Shown here piece by piece: positions 44,573 to 57,900 of a DNA stretch of 64,000 nt (its first letter is position 1; each line of letters starts with the position of its first letter). Source of the DNA: Siphonodentalium dalli (taxonomy: Eukaryota; Mollusca; Scaphopoda; Gadilida; Siphonodentaliidae). The notes beneath the pieces were generated by a model. It had not been told where the DNA came from. It did no database searches and saw only the letters and a program-made list of their open reading frames with translations. The translations under genes and the position numbers were made by a program. The stretch covers positions 175,457,164 through 175,521,163 of the forward strand of contig CP136066.1 in assembly GCA_032622095.1 (NCBI GenBank), given 5' to 3'.

Positions 44573-46435
44573 ACAAGAATATATTTCTCCATTCGACCAT
44601 GAGTCTATACAGATCTGAACACCAAAAATGTTGTCAGTTTTGTATTGTCTGCAGCGAACTCGACGCGTTGAAGCAAAAGTTACAAAAGATAAAATGTGTA
44701 TGTGACGAGACTATAATACAAATGAAAATATAAATTGAGGGAGGGGTGGGCGATACAGGGAACTAAGGGTTGAACCGATATAAATTTGTAGAGCGATAAC
44801 GACCAATGTTGACATATTATGCATATCAACTCTACTGTTGCAACAAGGCTATAAAATAGGGGGTGTCAGAATCTTAGTCATCTCTATATCGTGCCAGAAT
44901 AGTCATTTATGGAGTTCTATAAGATGTTGGGTTGGTTATATGGACTCGGAGAAAAGGGGTTTGTACCGATGAACTGACATAAATTAGTGGATCAATGTTG
45001 CCATGTAATGCATCGCGACTGTACTAAATCAGCAATGATATAAAATTGAGGGGGGGGGGGGGTGTCTGAAATTATCTCTATAGATGGCACCAGGATTATA
45101 TAGAAAGGAAAAGCAATTGATATACGTATACAGTATACTATAGTAATACCATAGACATATAAGTACAAGTATCACGAAATAAAATATTACGTAACATGAC
45201 TATATACCGATGAAAGAAATAAATAAATTGGACCGGGATTAGAGGTTGGGTTGGTTATATGTGGATAATTGGATATGGAATTCATACCGATGAAACGATA
45301 CAAACTAGTGGAGCGATAAAGACCAATGTTGACACTTAGTCAGACTACGCGGGGGAAATAGGGCTTGATACGATAGACCGAAATAAATTTGTCGAGTGAT
45401 AATGACCAATGTTGACGTATAAAGTAACGCGACTGTACTGTCACACAATTATCAGGGTGAACCGGTCAAATATGGACTCTAGTGCCCAATATCGAACAGC
45501 TCAGAAAACATTTGCAGGGCCATAAAATTTATTTAACATGGCATCTGCCATATACAAATCCATTTATGTCGATAAATCTCTTATTTTTCAAAAATTTAAG
45601 CTCAGACTCGGTGTCTGTGTTTGGGATACTTAAATATTCCTAAAATGACAGGGTACAGCACGTAATTATTTTTTAGATCGAAGAAATGATTTTTTTTTCG
45701 ATGATAAAATTTAACACACTGTTAGTGTTACACAGGATTTCCCATTACAATCGATTTATGTCTATAAAACTGTCATTTTTCAAAAATTTTGAGCTGAAAC
45801 TTGGTGTATATGTGTGTAATACTACTATATTCTTAAAATGACAGAGTTCAGCGCGTAATTATGTTTTAGATGGAAGAAATTGAATTTGTTTTCGATATTA
45901 AATTTGCAGCGTGGACGGGTCATCGAGTGCGCTCAATTTGTAAACAAAGTTTTGTCAATAGTCGTTTTGGTCAAACTATCCATTTTTAGACCGGGACAGC
46001 AGATCCGAATAGTAGCTAAGATGTATTTAGATAGAATTATCAAAAGAATTTGACCGATCAGGGTAGATTTTAAGAGAATCAAGTGGAGAAATCTTGGTGA
46101 TAATTCCAGAAAATAAAAATGGAGGAGAAACACAATTAAACTACCACAATGCACTTCACTAAACTAGGGGTTCCCAATGGGTTACACATTATTTTCAGTC
46201 TATCAGATTATTTATATTTTCAACAACAAGTGACTTTAAGTTTACAATTTCAGCCTGTCCTGACCCTATGGATACGATTTATCATATTTTCAAAAACGTA
46301 TTATACACCAGTGCCGTTAACTTTACAATTTCAGCATATACGTGATTCTATTGGTACGATTGAGTAAGGTACAAAAAAAATTTCCAAGAATATATTTCTC
46401 CATTCGACCATGAGTCTATACAGATCTGAACACCA
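44573..46435. repeat. Segmental duplication, copy B, bounded by a 51-bp direct repeat
   Basis: 44624-46372 is the partner of 17552-19136. It is flanked by a direct repeat of about 51 bases (CAAGAATATATTTCTCCATT through CTGAACACCA) at 44573-44623 and 46384-46435. This looks like the start of a second tandem unit that was truncated. Copy A lacks this repeat and carries an extra 222-base block. Confidence 0.8.
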
Positions 46436-46524
46436 GTGTACACCCACTTCGTGGCGGTAATAATTGGTGACGTCATAAAATCAGATATAGTCTATATACG
46501 ACCCAAAGCGTCCGGCTTTGGTTC

Positions 46525-46690
46525 GTTATTATATTTACATTCAATAACGAACTCTACACTTCTTAGTTTCAATGTGCTGTTCAATAATAGACACCTTTCG
46601 CCCAATGAACACGTGACTGATAACGATTACAAATGGCTAATAATAGTCGTAAATTTGTTGGACGGTCAAAATATTTTCGCAGAATTGACT
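46525..46690. repeat. Dispersed repeat (partner 42970-43140)
   Basis: Second copy, with ACATTCAATAACGAACTCTA and ACAAATGGCTAATAATAGTC. Confidence 0.75.
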
Positions 46691-47859
46691 ATATACTAGT
46701 CCATATGTGTCAACTTTGTGAGAAAATCGTTTCGTTCAAATTTCTTGCCACTCACCGTAAGTTGATATGATTTTGTTTGCCGTGATTATTTTGTACTTAA
46801 TTATGTTGTTATCGGGTCATAGTCAGTGGTAAGATCGATGTGCTATTAAAGTCACATGACGATTTGGTTTCCAAAATACACATGATATTAGTAGCTTTTG
46901 ATTGTTCCCAGTATGGAAATAGGTCGATACATACCTGAACTACTTTTCTTCTAGAATTCTATAACCCCCAAAAAACACGAATAGTAGTTATGAAAAATAC
47001 AACTATGATCATGGTGTTTGGGTCCCAAACAAAAACAGCCATTTTCACGACATAGAACAAAAAAGAGCGTTCTGTGTTAGTCTATTCCTGATATGGTAGT
47101 AATAAAGAGCGTTTGTCTGACTTCTGGCGAAAATTTGAAAACAGCATTGAAAATGGTATGTGAGCATATGAAGCCGGTATATCAATATTTGGTGCATTTA
47201 TCTACTTCTGGTAACCACCCCTTCGAATTACGTAGACACAATTTGGCTGTTCCAATGAGCCATGTCCGTTTAATTAATAACATAAACATAAATAAACATA
47301 CAACCGATTAACATATTCTACTGATAATACATGCAGGTGACGACGGGTTCCTAATTTACCCCCAAAAAAGAGGATTCTGGTAATAGAGAAGTTTCGCAAC
47401 TGACGGACGGGTAGAGTAACGGATGCGAATAGCTATTCGAATCGAATAGCTATTCGAATCCGTAAAATTCACGAGGGGCCAGGGGGATTTTCCGGGCACG
47501 TATGCCGAGGTGGGTGGGCGGTCGATAGGACCAACACACAATTATTTCCGCAACTCAAACTTTTCATTCCTGCAAGTTTGTTGACTGTTTTTGCAATGAG
47601 TTTGGTTTAAAACACCTTAGGATAAGAGAAATAATGCAATTATAACTGCTAAACTGACTGCAGGCAGTTATCGTGCTGTATTTTGTTGCAAATTTTGAAA
47701 TTCAAGATGGCCGCTGGCAGCCATGTTTTTTGGCCTAATGACCCCAAAACGACTGTTTACATGTCAATGTATACCATCCATGACAAAAAGTATGCACATA
47801 AAATTCATATACAGCTGTTTACAGTGAATTACCCCGCAAATATCTGTGTTAGTGTTAAC
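46691..47859. other. Unassigned sequence with repeat remnants
   Basis: 47085-47115 (CCTGATATGGTAGTAATAAA, GAGCGTTTG) is a relic of the TIR family at 23607 and 30205. 47430-47460 is a small double palindrome built on ATTCGAATAGCTATTCGAAT. 47450-47560 resembles 38510-38650. No gene was recognised. Confidence 0.4.
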
Positions 47860-48330
47860 AGGGGGTGGGTGTCCAAAAATGGTCGGAAAAAATCAGCCGA
47901 AAACGGAAAAAAATTGAACGCGGGGGTGGGTGGGTCCCAATAAGGGTCGAAAGGGAAAAAAAATCATCATACGTGCCTGAAAATTTATTCCGGGACTCAC
48001 ACCCCTCAACTTTGGTTAACATTTTCAACAGTTGGAAATTTTATACCTGACAAAACATTATAGCTGGAACATTCACACCAGCAATACATTGAAATTGTTC
48101 TCGTAGTTTGATTTTCAGGCAGTTAATTAGAGGGGATTGTGTTGTTTTTTGACTAAAATTTGCACATTTTCCTACTTTTGGTCAAATATTGAAAGGGAAA
48201 TGGCCATCAGTTGGAAATTGTCCAAGCTTAGGGATGCAGGGTGTCAGGTTGGAAATTTTCAACAATTTGACAGCTTGAGGCCTGTCTAGATGCTAATCAT
48301 TGGCAATTTTCATGTTCATATTTCAAAAAG
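47860..48330. repeat. Diverged dispersed repeat (related to 25211-25570 and 28205-28290)
   Basis: It carries CAGTTGGAAATTTTATACCT and TTTCCTACTTTTGGTCAAAT as in the copy at 25.3 kb. Its end (GGTGTCAGGTT, then GTCTAGATGCTAATCATTGG) is also found near 28223-28275. No coding potential is seen. Confidence 0.55.
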
Positions 48331-48377
48331 ATGAAGTATAGCGTGTGTTTTTCGTGCCTGTGTATCAGATACTAACA

Positions 48378-48462
48378 CATTATATATTTCTGGATGAAAT
48401 TATATTCTGGAGAATATTATATGGATGAACATGGCACATATCTCTCTCTCTCTCTCTCCGGA
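48378..48462. repeat. Dispersed repeat with CT run
   Basis: Same order as 22421-22595: TTTCTGGATGAAATTATATT, ATGGATGAACATGGCACATA, then a short CT run. Confidence 0.75.
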
Positions 48463-48639
48463 GAGTGTTTGGTGGTTTATGTGCCAACCGGTCCTGAAAC
48501 AGTGATGTGGGGACACTACTTTCCAGTGGCGTTAGAAGCACGTGCCAAATTAATAGTAATGCCCCGACGCACTGTCTATCGGTAGCCCTTTTCAGAATAT
48601 GAACTCTCTCCACGCAACCAGAATAATCTTGAATCATAT

Positions 48640-48900
48640 CCACGAATGAGATACAGGTTTATGGGAACAACATTCGGGGAAGATATGGTTTATGGGCCAG
48701 AGAGACATTCCTTATATGGGGACCTGATTTTCAGAGAGCAGGTTTGTGGGACTGGAAAACTATATATATGGGGACGTGATTATGAGAGTAGGGTTTATGG
48801 GCCAGAAGATAATCGTTTTATGGGACTGATCACTGATTGTGATAGGCCTAGTACACTCTGTACACTCTGTCTATATAATATATGCTGTCCGTCGTGTTAA
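48640..48900. repeat. Degenerate short-period repeat beside the macrosatellite
   Basis: GGTTTATGGGCCAGAGAG, TATATGGGGACCTGATTTTC and GGTTTATGGGCCAGAAG recur at about 40-70 base spacing. The words match the 3' half of the macrosatellite unit (GAGAGTAGGTATATGGGG). It may be a worn array edge or the progenitor of that half. Confidence 0.6.
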
Positions 48901-51900
48901 GCGTGTTTAGCAGGTTTATCGGGCCATGTGAGGGCCAGTAGGTTCTGAGGCGCCGGAAGAATGGGGGCAGAGCGGGTGGCAGCTGACCCCCTGCCCTTGG
49001 TCAAGGGGCGAGCGGGACAGGACACGCCATTTTTCTGGTGACTGAAAATAGTTTTATGTGTTAAATCTTGTATTTTTGACTAGTTGTGTGATGGCCAAAT
49101 CAAAAATCTAATTAAAAGACAAACTAATGGAAATCATTTTTCTCCGACAAGTCTGAATAAACAAAAAACGAAATGGAATTCCTGACAATACTGAATAAAT
49201 CAGCGCGACCGTTGTTTCAATTTTATTATCTTATTTATCAAAATAATCGTTGACAATTTCTGCAAGCGACCTATATTCAGCATTTTCAGAAATTCCATAA
49301 GTTTTTCTTTTAATTAGACTTGTGATTTGACCATCACAGATGTCGACCAGATTTTGTGTTTAGCAATCTCTAGCTGAGCAAACGATGGATGGATTTTCAT
49401 AATTATAGTATGTGTCGGAGAGCAGGTTTATGTGGCCCCTGGGTGAGAGTGTAGTTTTATGGGGACGCCATATCAGAGGTTTATCGGGCACACCGTGTGG
49501 GAGAGTAGGTATATGGGGGCCCAAAATATAGGTAAGGCAGTAGTTTTATGAGGACACCGTATCGGGGAGTAGGTTTATTGGGAACGCTGTGTCACATGGG
49601 CCCACATGCGATTAACATGACGTATATACCAGAGCGGGGGGGGGGGGGCAACCGACCCCCCTGCCCTTGGCCAAGGGGCGAGCGGGACAGGACATGCCAT
49701 TTTTCTGGCGACTGAAAATAGTTTTATGTGTTAAATCTTGTATTTTTACAGCACAATCTGACTATTTGGGTTCAAAAACCAGCAATATCATTATATCACA
49801 AGGTTTAGTAATTTTGTGAAAATTTTATAACACAAATGGTCGCACAAATAGACGTCACAAAAAATATGACCGATTAAGATTTAATTATCTGGTTGACATA
49901 TATTGTGTGATGGCCAAATCAAAAATCTAATTAAAAGAAAAACCAAAGGAAATCATCTTTCTCCAAGAAGTCTGAATAAACAAAAAACTATATGGAATTC
50001 CTGACAATACGGAATAAATCAGCGCGACCATTGTTTCAATTTTCAATTTATTATCTTATTTATCAAAATAATCGTTGACAATTTCTGCAAGCGACCTATA
50101 TTCAGCATTGGCAGAAATTCCATAAGTTTTTCTTTTAATTAGACTTGTGATTTGGCCATCACAGATGTCGACCAGATTTTGGGGAGGGAATTTTGTGTTT
50201 AGCAATCTCCAGCTGAGCAAACGATGGATGGATGGATTTTCATAATTATAGTATGTGTCGGAGAGCAGGTGTATGTGGCCCCTGAGTGAGAGTGTAGTTT
50301 TATGGGGACGCCATATCAGAGGTTTATCGGGCACACCATGTGGGAGAGTAGGTATATGGGGACCCAAAATATAGGTGAGAGAGTAGTTTTATGAGGACAC
50401 CGTATCGGGGAGTGGGTTTGTCGGTAACGCTGTGTCACAGGGGCCCACATGCGTGTAACATGACGTATATACCAGAGTGGGGGGCAGCTGCCCTTGGCCA
50501 AGGGGCGAGCGGGACAGGACATGCCATTTTTCTGGCGACTGAAAATAGTTTTATGTGTTAAATCTTGTATTTTTACAGCACAATATGACTATTTGGGTTC
50601 AAAAACCAGCAATATCATTATATCACAAGGTTTAGTAATTTTGTGAAAATTTTATCACAAAAATGGTCGCACAAATAGACTTCACTAAAAATATGACCGA
50701 TTAAGATTTAATTATCTGGTTGACATATTGTGTGATGGCCAAATCAAAAATCTAATTAAAAGAAAAACCAATAGAAATCATCTTTCTCCGAGAAGTCTGA
50801 ATAAACAAAAAACTAAATGGAATTCCTGACAATATGGAATAAATCAGCGCGACCGTTGTTTCAATTTTCAATTTATTATCTTATTTATCAAAATAATCGT
50901 TGACAATTTCTGCAAGCGACCTATATTCAGCATTGGCAGAAATTCCATAAGTTTTTCTTTTAATTAGACTTGTGATTTGGCCATCACAGATGTCGACCAG
51001 ATTTTGTGTTTAGCAATCTCTAGCTGATCAAACGATGGATGGACTTTCATAATTATAGTATATGTGTCGGAGAGCAGGTTTATGTGGCCCCTGAGTGAGA
51101 GTGTAGTTTTATGGGGACGCCATATCAGAGGTTTATCGGACACACCGTGTGGGAGAGTAGGTATATGGGGACCCAAAATATAGGTGAGAGAGTAGTTTTA
51201 TGAGGACACCGTATCGGGGGGTATAGGTTTATCGGGAACGCTGTGTCACAGGGGCCCACATGCGTGTAACATGACGTATATACCAGAGCGGGGGTGGTGG
51301 CAGCTGACCCCCCTCTGCCCTTGGCCAAGGGGCGAGCGGGACAGGACATACCATTTTTCTGGCGACTGAAAGTAGTTTTATGTGTTAAATCTTGTATTTT
51401 TACAGCACAATCTGACTATTTGGGTTCAAAAACCAGCAATATCATTATATCACAAGGTTTAGTAATTTTGTGAAAATTTTATCACAAAAATGGTCGCACA
51501 AATAGACTTCACTGAAAATATGACCGATTAAGATTTAATTATCTGGTTGACATATTGTGTGATGGCCAAATCAAAAATCTAATTAAAAGAAAAACCAAAG
51601 GAAATCATCTTTCTCCAAGAAGTCTGAATAAACAAAAAACTAAATGGAATTCCCGACAATACGGAATAAATCAGCGCGACCGTTGTTTCAATTTTCAATT
51701 TATTATCTTATTTATCAAAATAATCGTTGACAATTTCTGCAAGCGACCTATATTCAGCATTGGCAGAAATTCCATAAGTTTTTCTTTTAATTAGACTTGT
51801 GATTTGGCCATCACAGATGTCGACCAGATTTTGGGGAGGACATTTTGTGTTTAGCAATCTCTAGCTACGCAAACGATGGATGGATTTTCATAATTATAGC

Positions 51901-54900
51901 ATGTGTCGGAGAGCAGGTTTATGTGGCCCCTGAGTGAGAGTGTAGTTTTATGGGGACGCCATATCAGAGGTTTATCGGGCACACCATGTGGGAGAGTAGG
52001 TATATGGGGGCCCAAAATATAGGTGAGAGAGTAGTTTTATGAGGACACCGTAACGGGGAGTAGTTTTATCGGGAACGCTGTGTCACATGGGCCCACATGC
52101 GATTAACGTGACGTATATACCAGATCGGGGGTGGTGGCAGCTGACCCCCTGCCCTTGGCCAAGGGACGAGCGGGACAGGACATGCCATTTTTCTGGCGAC
52201 TGAAAATAGTTTTATGTGTTAAATCTTGTATTTTTACAGCACAATCTGACTATTTGGGTTCAAAAACCAGCAATATAATTATAACACAAGGTTTAGTAAT
52301 TTTGTGAAAATTTTATCACATAAATGGTCGCACAAATAGACTTCACTGAAAATATGACCGATTAAGATTTAATTATCTGGTTGACATATTGTGTGATGGC
52401 CAAATCAAAAATCTAATTAAAAGAAAAACCAAAGGAAATCATCTTTCTCCAAGAAGTCTCAATAAACAAAAAACTAAATGGAATTCCCGACAATACGGAA
52501 TAAATCAGCGCGACCGTTGTTTCAATTTTCAATTTATTATCTTATTAATCAGAATAATCGTTGACAATTTCTGCAAGCGACCTATATTCAGCATTGGCAG
52601 AAATTCCATAAGTTTTTCTTTTAATTAGACTTGTGATTTGGCCATCACAGATGTCGACCAGATTTTGGGGAGGGCATTTTGTGTTTAGCAATCTCTAGCT
52701 GAGCAAACGATGGATGGACTTTCATAATTATAGCATGTGTCGGAGAGCAGGTTTATGTGGCCCCTGGGTGAGAGTGTAGTTTTATGGGGACGCCATATCA
52801 GAGGTTTATCGGGCACACCATGTGGGAGAGTAGGTATATGGGGACCCAAAATATAGGTGAGAGAGTAGTTTTATGAGGACACCGTATCCGGGAGTGGGTT
52901 TATCGGTAACGCTGTGTCACAGGGGCCCACATGCGTGTAACATGACGTATATGCCAGAGTGGGGGGGGGCAGCTGACCCCCTGCCCCTGGCCAAGGGGTG
53001 AGCGGGACAGGACATGCCATTTTTCTGGCGACTGAAAATAGTTTTATGTGTTAAATCTTGTATTTTTACAGCACAATCTGACTATTTGGGTTCAAAAACC
53101 AGCAATATCATTATATCACAAGGTTTAGTAATTTTGTGAAAATTTTATCATAAAAATGGTCGCACAAATAGACGTCACTAAAAATATGACCGATTAAGAT
53201 TTAATTATCTGGTTGACATATTGTGTGATGGCCAAATCAAAAATCTATTTAAAAGACAAACTAATGGAAATCATCTTTCTCCGAGAAGTCTGAATAAACA
53301 AAAAACTAAATGGAATTCCTGACAATACTGAATAAATCAGCGCGACCGTTGTTTCAATTTTATTATCTTATTTATCAAAATAATCGTTGACAATTTCTGC
53401 AAGCGACCTATATTCAGCATTGTCAGAAATTCCATAATTTTTTCTTTTAATTAGACTTGTGATTTGGCCATCACAGATGTCGACCAGATTTTGTGTTTAG
53501 CAATTTCTAGCTGAGCAAACGATGGATGGATTTTCATTATTATAGTATGTGTCGGAGAGCAGGTTTATGTGGCCCCTGGGTGAGAGTGTAGTTTTATGGG
53601 GACGCCATAACAGAGGTTTATCGGGTACACCGTGTGGGAGAGTAGGTATATGGGGGCCCAAAATATAGGTGAGAGAGTAGTTTTATGAGGACACCGTATC
53701 GGGGAGTAGGTTTATCGGGAACGCTGTCTCACAGGGGCCCACATGCGTGTAACATGACGTATATACCAGAGCGGGGGGGGGGGGGCAGCTGACCCCCTGC
53801 CTTTGGCCTATGTGCGAGCGGGACAGGACATGCCATTTTTCTGGCGACTGCAAATAGTTTTATGTGTTAAATCTTGTATTTTTACAGCACAATCTAACTA
53901 TTTGGGTTCAAAAACCAGCAATATCATTATATCACAAGGTTTAGTAATTTTGTGAAAATTTTATCACAAAAATGGTCGCACAAATAGACGTCACTAAAAA
54001 TATGACCGATTAACATTTAATTATCTGGTTGACATATTGTGTGATGGCCAAATCAAAAATCTAATTAAAAGACAAACTAATGGAAATCATCTTTCTCCGA
54101 GAAGTCTGAATAAACAAAAAACTAAATGGAATTCCTGACAATAGTGAATAAATCAGCGCGACCGTTGTTTCAATTTTATTATCTTATTTATCAAAATAAT
54201 CGTTGACAATTTCTGCAAGCGACCTATATTCAGCATTGTCAGAAATTCCATAAGTTTTTCTTTTAATTAGACTTGTGATTTGGCCATCACAGATGTCGAC
54301 CAGATTTTGTGTTTAGCAATCTCTAGCTGAGCAAACGATGGATGGATTTTCATTATTATAGTATGTGTCGGAGAGCAGGTGTATGTGGCCCCTGGGTGAG
54401 AGTGTAGTTTTATGGGGACGCCATATCAGAGGTTTATCGGGCACACCGTGTGGGAGAGTAGGTATATGGGGGCCCAAAATATAGGTGAGAGAGTAGTTTT
54501 ATGAGGACACCGTATCGGGGAGTAGGTTTATCGGGAACGCTGTGTCACAGGGGCCCACATGCGTGTAACATGACGTATATACCAGAGCGGGGGGGGGGGC
54601 AGCTGACCCCCTGCCCTTGGCCAAGGGGCGAGCGGGACAGGACATGCCATTTTTCTGGCGACTGAAAATAGTTTTATGTGTTAAATCTTGTATTTTTACA
54701 GCACAATCTGACTATTTGGGTTCAAAAACCAGCAATATCATTATATCACAAGGTTTAGTAATTTTGTGAAAATTTTATCACAAAAATGGTCGCACAAATA
54801 GACGTCACTAAAAATATGACCGATTAAGATTTAATTATCTGCTTGACATATTGTGTGATGGCCAAATCAAAAATCTAATTAAAAGAAAAACTAATGGAAA

Positions 54901-57900
54901 TCATCTTTCTCCGAGAAGTCTGAATAAACAAAAAACTAAATGGAATTCCTGACAATACAGAATAAATCAGCGCGATCGTTGTTTCAATTTTCAATTTATT
55001 ATCTTATTTATCAAAATAATCGTTGACAATTTCTTCAAGCGACCTATATTCAGCATTGGCAGAAATTCCATAAGTTTTTCTTTTAATTAGTCTAGTGATT
55101 TGGCCATCACAGATGTCGACCAGATTTTGGGGAGGGCATTTTGTGTTTAGCAATCTCTAGCTGAGCAAACGATGGATGGATTTTCATAATTATAGTATGT
55201 GTCGGAGAGCAGGTTTATGTGGCCCCTGGGTGAGAGTGTAGTTTTATGGGGACGCCATATCAGAGGTTTATCGGGCACACCGTGTGGGAGAGTAGGTATA
55301 TGGGGGCCCAAAATATAGGTGAGAGAGTAGTTTTATGAGGACACCGTATCGGGGAGTAGGTTTATCGGGAACGCTGTGTCACAGGGGCCCACATGCGTGT
55401 AACATGACGTATATACCAGAGCGGGGGGGGGGGGGGCAGCTGACCCCCTGCCCTTGGCCAAGGGGCGAGCGGGACAGGACATGCCATTTTTCTGGCGACT
55501 GAAAATAGTTTTATGTGTTAAATCTTGTATTTTTACAGCACAATCTGACTATTTGGGTTCAAAAACCAGCAATATCATTATATCACAAGGTTTAGTAATT
55601 TTGTGAAAATTTTATCACAAAAATGGTCGCACAAATAGACGTCACTAAACATATGACCGATTAAGATTTAATTATCTGGTTGACATATTGTGTGATGGCC
55701 AAATCAAAAATCTAATTAAAAGAAAAACTAATGGAAATCATCTTTCTCCGAGAAGTCTGAATAAACAAAAAACTAAATGGAATTCCTGACAATACAGAAT
55801 AAATCAGCGCGACCGTTGTTTCAATTTTCAATTTATTATCTTATTTATCAAAATAATCGTTGACAATTTCTTCAAGCGACCTATATTCAGCATTGGCAGA
55901 AATTCCATAAGTTTTTCTTTTAATTAGACTTGTGATTTGGCCATCACAGACGTCGACCAGATTTTGGGGAGGGCATTTTGTGTTTAGCAATCTCTAGCTG
56001 AGCAAACGATGGATGGATTTTCATAATTATAGTATGTGTCGGAGAGCAGGTTTATGTGGCCCCTGGGTGAGAGTGTAGTTTTATGGGGACGCCATATCAG
56101 AGGTTTATCGGGCACACCGTGTGGGAGAGTAGGTATATGGGGGCCCAAAATATAGGTGAGAGAGTAGTTTTATGAGGACACCGTATCGGGCAGTGGGTTT
56201 ATCGATAACGCTGTGTCACAGGGGCCCACATGCGTGTAACATGACGTATATACCAGAGCGGGGGGGGGGGGCAGCTGACCCCCTGCCCTTGGCCAAGGGG
56301 CGAGCGGGACAGGACATGCCATTTTTCTGGCGACTGAAAATAGTTTTATGTGTTAAATCTTGTATTTTTACAGCACAATCTGACTATTTGGGTTCAAAAA
56401 CCAGCAATATCATTATATCACAAGGTTTAGTAATTTTGTGAAAATTTTATCACAAAAATGGTCGCACAAATAGACGTCACTAAACATATGACCGATTAAG
56501 ATTTAATTATCTGGTTGACATATTGTGTGATGGCCAAATCAAAAATCTAATTGAAAGAAAAACTAATGGAAATCATCTTTCTCCGAGAAGTCTGAATAAA
56601 CAAAAAACTAAATGGAATTCCTGACAATACGGAATAAATCAGCGCGACCGTTGTTTCAATTTTCAAATTATTATCTTATTTATCAAAATAATCGTTGACA
56701 ATTTCTGCAAGCGACCTATATTCAGCATTGGCAGAAATTCCATAAGTTTTTCTTTTAATTAGACTTGTGATTTGGCCATCACAGATGTCGACCAGATTTT
56801 GGGGAGGGCATTTTGTGTTTAGCAATCTCTAGCTGAGCAAACGATGGATGGATTTTCATAATTATAGTATGTGTCGGAGAGCAGGTTTATGTGGTCCCTG
56901 GGTGAGAGTGTAGTTTTATGGGGACGCCATATCAGAGGTTTATCGGACACACCGTGTGGGAGAGTAGGTATATGGGGGCCCAAAATATAGGTGAGAGAGT
57001 AGTTTTATGAGGACACCGTATCGGGGAGTAGGTTTATCGGTAACGCTGTGTCACAGGGGCCCACATGCGTGTAACATGACGTATATAACAGAGCGGGGGG
57101 GGCAGCTGACCCCCTGCCCTTGGCCAAGGGGCGAGCGGGACAGGACATGCCATTTTTCTGGCGACTGAAAATAGTTTTATGTGTTAAATCTTGTATTTTT
57201 ACAGCACAATCTGACTATTTGGGTTCAAAAACCAGCAATATCATTATATCACAAGGTTTAGTAATTTTGTGAAAATTTTATCACAAAAATGGTCGCACAA
57301 ATAGACGTCACTAAACATATGACCGATTAAGATTTAATTATCTGGTTGACATATTGTGTGATGGCCAAATCAAAAATCTAATTAAAAGAAAAACTAATGG
57401 AAATCATCTTTCTCCGAGAAGTCTGAATAAACAAAAAACTAAATGGAATTCCTGACAATACGGAATAAATCAGCGCGACCGTTGTTTCAATTTTCAATTT
57501 ATTATCTTATTTATCAAAATAATCGTTGACAATTTCTGCAAGCGACCTATATTCAGCATTGGCAGAAATTCCATAAGTTTTTCTTTTAATTAGACTTGTG
57601 ATTTGGCCATCACAGATGTCGACCAGATTTTGGGGAGGGCATTTTGTGTTTAGCAATCTCTAGCTGAGCAAACGATGGATGGATTTTCATAATTATAGTA
57701 TGTGTCGGAGAGCAGGTTTATGTGGTCCCTGGGTGAGAGTGTAGTTTTATGGGGACGCCATATCAGAGGTTTATCGGACACACCGTGTGGGAGAGTAGGT
57801 ATATGGGGGCCCAAAATATAGGTGAGAGAGTAGTTTTATGAGGACACCGTATCGGGGAGTAGGTTTATCGGTAACGCTGTGTCACAAGGGCCCACATGCG

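Noticed and set aside
47865-48050. Lys-rich short frame
   Set aside because: It lies in a dispersed repeat also present elsewhere in the window and has no motif.
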